Assembly: GCF_030270585.1 (NCBI RefSeq)
Contig: NZ_BSYI01000010.1
Location: 80,907 to 144,906, forward strand
DNA from: Paralimibaculum aggregatum
Lineage (GTDB): Bacteria > Pseudomonadota > Alphaproteobacteria > Rhodobacterales > Rhodobacteraceae
DNA: 64,000 nt
Direction of reading: 5' to 3'
The translations under genes were made by a program, and so were the position numbers. Shown here one piece after another: positions 61,539 to 64,000 of the stretch (the stretch's first letter is position 1; every line of letters begins with the position of its first letter). The notes under the pieces were generated by a model. It was not told the DNA's origin, made no database searches, and was given only the letters and a program-made list of their open reading frames with translations.

Positions 61539-63782
61539 ATGGAAAACGACGGAAAAATCTTTGCCAGCGTTGTACTTGACTATACCGCGTCGACGGATGG
61601 CGACCTGCCGCAGCAGCCCTATGGCGGGCTCTTTCCCGGAACCTTCCCGGTCAGCGTGCCGCTCAGCAACGTGCTGGGTCCGGACGCCGAGAACGGCCCG
61701 GTCGATTTCGTCTCGCTGCCGCGGGGCGCCTCGATCACCGTGGGCTTCGAGGGCGCGGGAATCGTCGACGGGCCGGGCGACGACCTCTTCATCCAGGAGA
61801 GCGGGGCCGGCGGGGAGACCGCGCTGATCGAGGTCAGCACCGACGGGGTCAACTTCCTGATCCTCAGCATCGCCAACGATGCGGAGACGACGGCCTTCGA
61901 TCTCGGCACGCTCGGGCTCGACGCGCCCGTCGTCGCCGTGCGCATCACCGGCAACGACAGCTTCGGCGGCTCGCCCGGCTTCGATGTGGTCAACGTCCAG
62001 GGCCTGCCGGGCAGCGTCGATTTCGCCGCGAAGGTCTTTCTGGACTTCGATACGCCGATCCCGCGCGATTTCTATCTGGTGACCGACACGACCACCGCGG
62101 TCGCGGACGACCCGGAGACGACGGAAATCGACGAGACGGTGCCGGCAAGGCAATTCTATGCCAGCCGCGAGGGCACCGAGCCGCTCGGCAGCTTCGACGC
62201 CACCTTCCGGAACGAGCTCGTCGCGAACCTCCAGGCGGTGTTCAACCGCTCGGGCGTCAATGTCGAGGTGGTTCAGGAGCGGCCCGCGGAGGGCGATTTC
62301 CACACCATCCGTTTCTCGCCCAGCCTCGGCAATGTCGATCTGAACCAGGACGGCGTGGCCGACGACCGGTCCCTCGGCGAGGCCTTCGAGGGTGTCGACC
62401 GGTTCAACAAGAAGGGCAACGATATCGTCGCGGTCTTCATGGACCAGACGACGGACAGCGCGGCGTATATCGCCGCCGTCACGGCGCACGAGCTCGGCCA
62501 CGGTTTCGGCCTGCGCCATGTCAACCCGGTGCCGTTTGGCGGCAGCGAGGTGATGGACTACACCTTCACCGCGGCGCCGGTCTTCCACAACGGCGTGACC
62601 GCGGTGCTCGAGCCGCCAGTCGACGATCCGGCCGTCGCAGTCGATCAGGGCGTCACGCACAACCCCACCTATCATCTCCGCCGGTTCGTCGCGAACGAGG
62701 GCGCCGCGGCGATCGAGGCCGACGGTGTCATGCCGGGCAGCTACGACTCCGAAACCGTCTACCAGCTGCACCGGCTGTTCCTGGGTTTCGACACCCTGCT
62801 CAGCGGCGGGCCGATCGCGGCAATCGGCATCCAGCGGGGCTCGGGCGTCGCCTATATCGAGGACAATGCGGATGCCGGCGAGATCGAGTTCGACCTCATC
62901 GCCACCGATGTCACGGCGGGCGACACGATCAGCTTCGACCTGCCAGAGGGCGAGCCCTTCCGGATCGTCGCCTCGACCGAGGGCACCGAGACCTTCGACA
63001 GCGTGTTCTTCTTCCAGGGTTCGCGGGCGGACGGCTCGGTGATCGCGACCGCCGACCTCGATGTGTCCGGCCAGCTTGTCCAGGTCTCCGACGGCGGCGC
63101 CACCGTCGTCTCCCTCGGGACCGTGAGCCTCGAGCAGACCAGCACCGAGACCGTCTCGGCGGGCAGCAACGCGCCGATCATCGGCACGCTCGCGGACGAC
63201 GTCCTGTCCGGCGTCTTCGGAGACGACCTGGTGCGCGGCAACGCCGGTTCCGACACCATGGTCTACGATCTCGAGCGCGGCGGGGTCGAGGAGACGCTGG
63301 ACGCGACCGGCCGGGTGAAGGTGCGGCTCGAGAACGGCGAGGTCGACACGCTCCTCTCCATCGAGCGGGTGGCGCTGACCGACGGCACCTATCTCTACGA
63401 TCTCGACAACGACGCGACGCTGCAGCAGACCTATCGCCTCTATGGCGCGTCGCTGGGCCGGGCGCCCGACGAGGCCGGCCTGATCTTCTGGGACGGCGCG
63501 CGCGACGGCGGCTTCACGCTCGATCAGCTCGCCAAGGCCTTCGTCGACGCACAGGAGTTCCTCAACCTCTTCGGCGGCGCGGAGCCGAGCTCGGAGGTCT
63601 TCATCGACGCGCTCTTCCTCAACGTCCTCGGCCGCTCCGCCGACGCGGCGGGGCGCGAGTTCTGGATCAACGCCTTCGATGCCGGCACGACACGGGCCGA
63701 CATGCTGGTGTTCTTCTCGGAGAGCCCGGAGAACCTCGTGCTCAATGCCGACAACTACGACGACGGCGTCTGGGTGATCTGA
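61539..63782 (+). CDS. Secreted metalloprotease with RTX-like and DUF4214 regions
   Basis: 747 residues, very acidic, no N-terminal signal peptide. The zinc site HELGHGFGLRH (residues 317-327, HExxHxxGxxH) and the following VMDY Met-turn mark a metzincin protease. Residues about 545-575 (GTLADDVLSGVFGDDLVRGNAGSDT) are RTX-type calcium-binding repeats, and about 630-735 is a DUF4214 module (TYRLYGASLGRAPDEAGLIFWDGARDGGFTLDQLAKAF and LFLNVLGRSADAAGREFWINAF). This architecture indicates export by a type I secretion system. No such exporter is in the window. Confidence 0.88.
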   Translation: MENDGKIFASVVLDYTASTDGDLPQQPYGGLFPGTFPVSVPLSNVLGPDAENGPVDFVSLPRGASITVGFEGAGIVDGPGDDLFIQESGAGGETALIEVSTDGVNFLILSIANDAETTAFDLGTLGLDAPVVAVRITGNDSFGGSPGFDVVNVQGLPGSVDFAAKVFLDFDTPIPRDFYLVTDTTTAVADDPETTEIDETVPARQFYASREGTEPLGSFDATFRNELVANLQAVFNRSGVNVEVVQERPAEGDFHTIRFSPSLGNVDLNQDGVADDRSLGEAFEGVDRFNKKGNDIVAVFMDQTTDSAAYIAAVTAHELGHGFGLRHVNPVPFGGSEVMDYTFTAAPVFHNGVTAVLEPPVDDPAVAVDQGVTHNPTYHLRRFVANEGAAAIEADGVMPGSYDSETVYQLHRLFLGFDTLLSGGPIAAIGIQRGSGVAYIEDNADAGEIEFDLIATDVTAGDTISFDLPEGEPFRIVASTEGTETFDSVFFFQGSRADGSVIATADLDVSGQLVQVSDGGATVVSLGTVSLEQTSTETVSAGSNAPIIGTLADDVLSGVFGDDLVRGNAGSDTMVYDLERGGVEETLDATGRVKVRLENGEVDTLLSIERVALTDGTYLYDLDNDATLQQTYRLYGASLGRAPDEAGLIFWDGARDGGFTLDQLAKAFVDAQEFLNLFGGAEPSSEVFIDALFLNVLGRSADAAGREFWINAFDAGTTRADMLVFFSESPENLVLNADNYDDGVWVI

Positions 63783-64000
63783 CGCGGGGCACGGAAACGG
63801 CCGGGCAAGCGGCGGCAGCGGACCCCGGATACGGGCCCGCATAGTCCCGCCTTGCCTGCGGCGCGGGCTCGTATCCAAGCGATCCAGCTGCGGATCGCCG
63901 CGAGCCTGAAAGCGGCGAGGCAGTTGTCCGCCGGTCGATAGGCGCGCGCAAGCGAGCCCTCCCAATGGGCGTGCAATCCTGATCGCCCTGGAGGGGAGCT
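63783..64000. other. Right-edge region, possible transposase relic
   Basis: 218 bp with no intact gene. The minus strand encodes ARAYRPADNCLAAFRLAAIRSWIAWIRA, which resembles the C-terminal helix of IS5-type transposases, but the sequence is short and continues past the window. Confidence 0.3.

Noticed and set aside
61479..63965. 828-codon open frame antisense to the metalloprotease
   Set aside because: Composition typical of a GC shadow; the plus strand has a clear zinc site and repeats.

Overview
The window is GC-rich DNA with densely packed, often 4-bp-overlapping genes. The gene set points to an alphaproteobacterium, most likely Rhodobacterales (Paracoccus/Roseobacter-like): a TRAP transporter, a nasTS-nrt-nas nitrate cluster, beta-alanine catabolism, a PEP-CTERM-type surface protein, an RTX/DUF4214 metalloprotease and a CsgG-type outer-membrane lipoprotein operon. 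No rRNA, tRNA or CRISPR array was recognised.

Layout. 1-2.7 kb (minus): thiamine operon thiD-thiO-thiS-thiG behind a TPP riboswitch, with the thiD Shine-Dalgarno inside a 10-bp hairpin. 2.7-5.6 kb (minus): TRAP transporter (binding protein, small and large permease). 5.9-7.8 kb (plus): luciferase-like oxidoreductase and SDR. 7.8-10.3 kb: TonB-dependent receptor divergent from a DUF2218 gene. 10.3-22 kb (plus): complete nitrate assimilation locus. NasT/NasS sense nitrate, a leader with an intrinsic terminator follows, then nrtA, nrtB, a fused two-domain ATPase, nirB, nirD and nasA. 22-25.6 kb: beta-alanine pathway (mmsA, omega-aminotransferase) with a divergent XRE-cupin regulator. 25.7-29.3 kb: a membrane-anchored FHA-like/trypsin-like protease convergent with a ClpB-like AAA+ ATPase.

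29.9-48 kb is a looser accessory region: a secreted DUF1254/DUF1214 protein, a GAF-Fis regulator with aldehyde dehydrogenase and DUF779, a GntR regulator divergent from an enolase-superfamily gene, two related coiled-coil proteins of unknown function, an AraC regulator, a decayed IS21-type istB, an arylsulfatase, a THxN/PEP-CTERM-like surface protein and a histidine-kinase fragment. Several stretches of 0.5-1.6 kb hold no credible gene.

48.2-52.1 kb (minus) holds the most unusual locus: a five-gene operon with a small cytoplasmic protein, a CsgG/HfaB-like secretion lipoprotein, two tandem paralogous secreted proteins built on a roughly 60-residue period marked by VGNN, and a third secreted Asn/Gln/Gly-rich protein carrying the same VGN motif. 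It looks like a curli- or holdfast-anchor-like surface fibre system with unfamiliar subunits. 53-60.2 kb (minus): a peptide ABC transporter operon with an embedded M81 metallopeptidase, divergent from a LysR regulator. 61.5-63.8 kb (plus): a secreted metalloprotease with RTX and DUF4214 regions.
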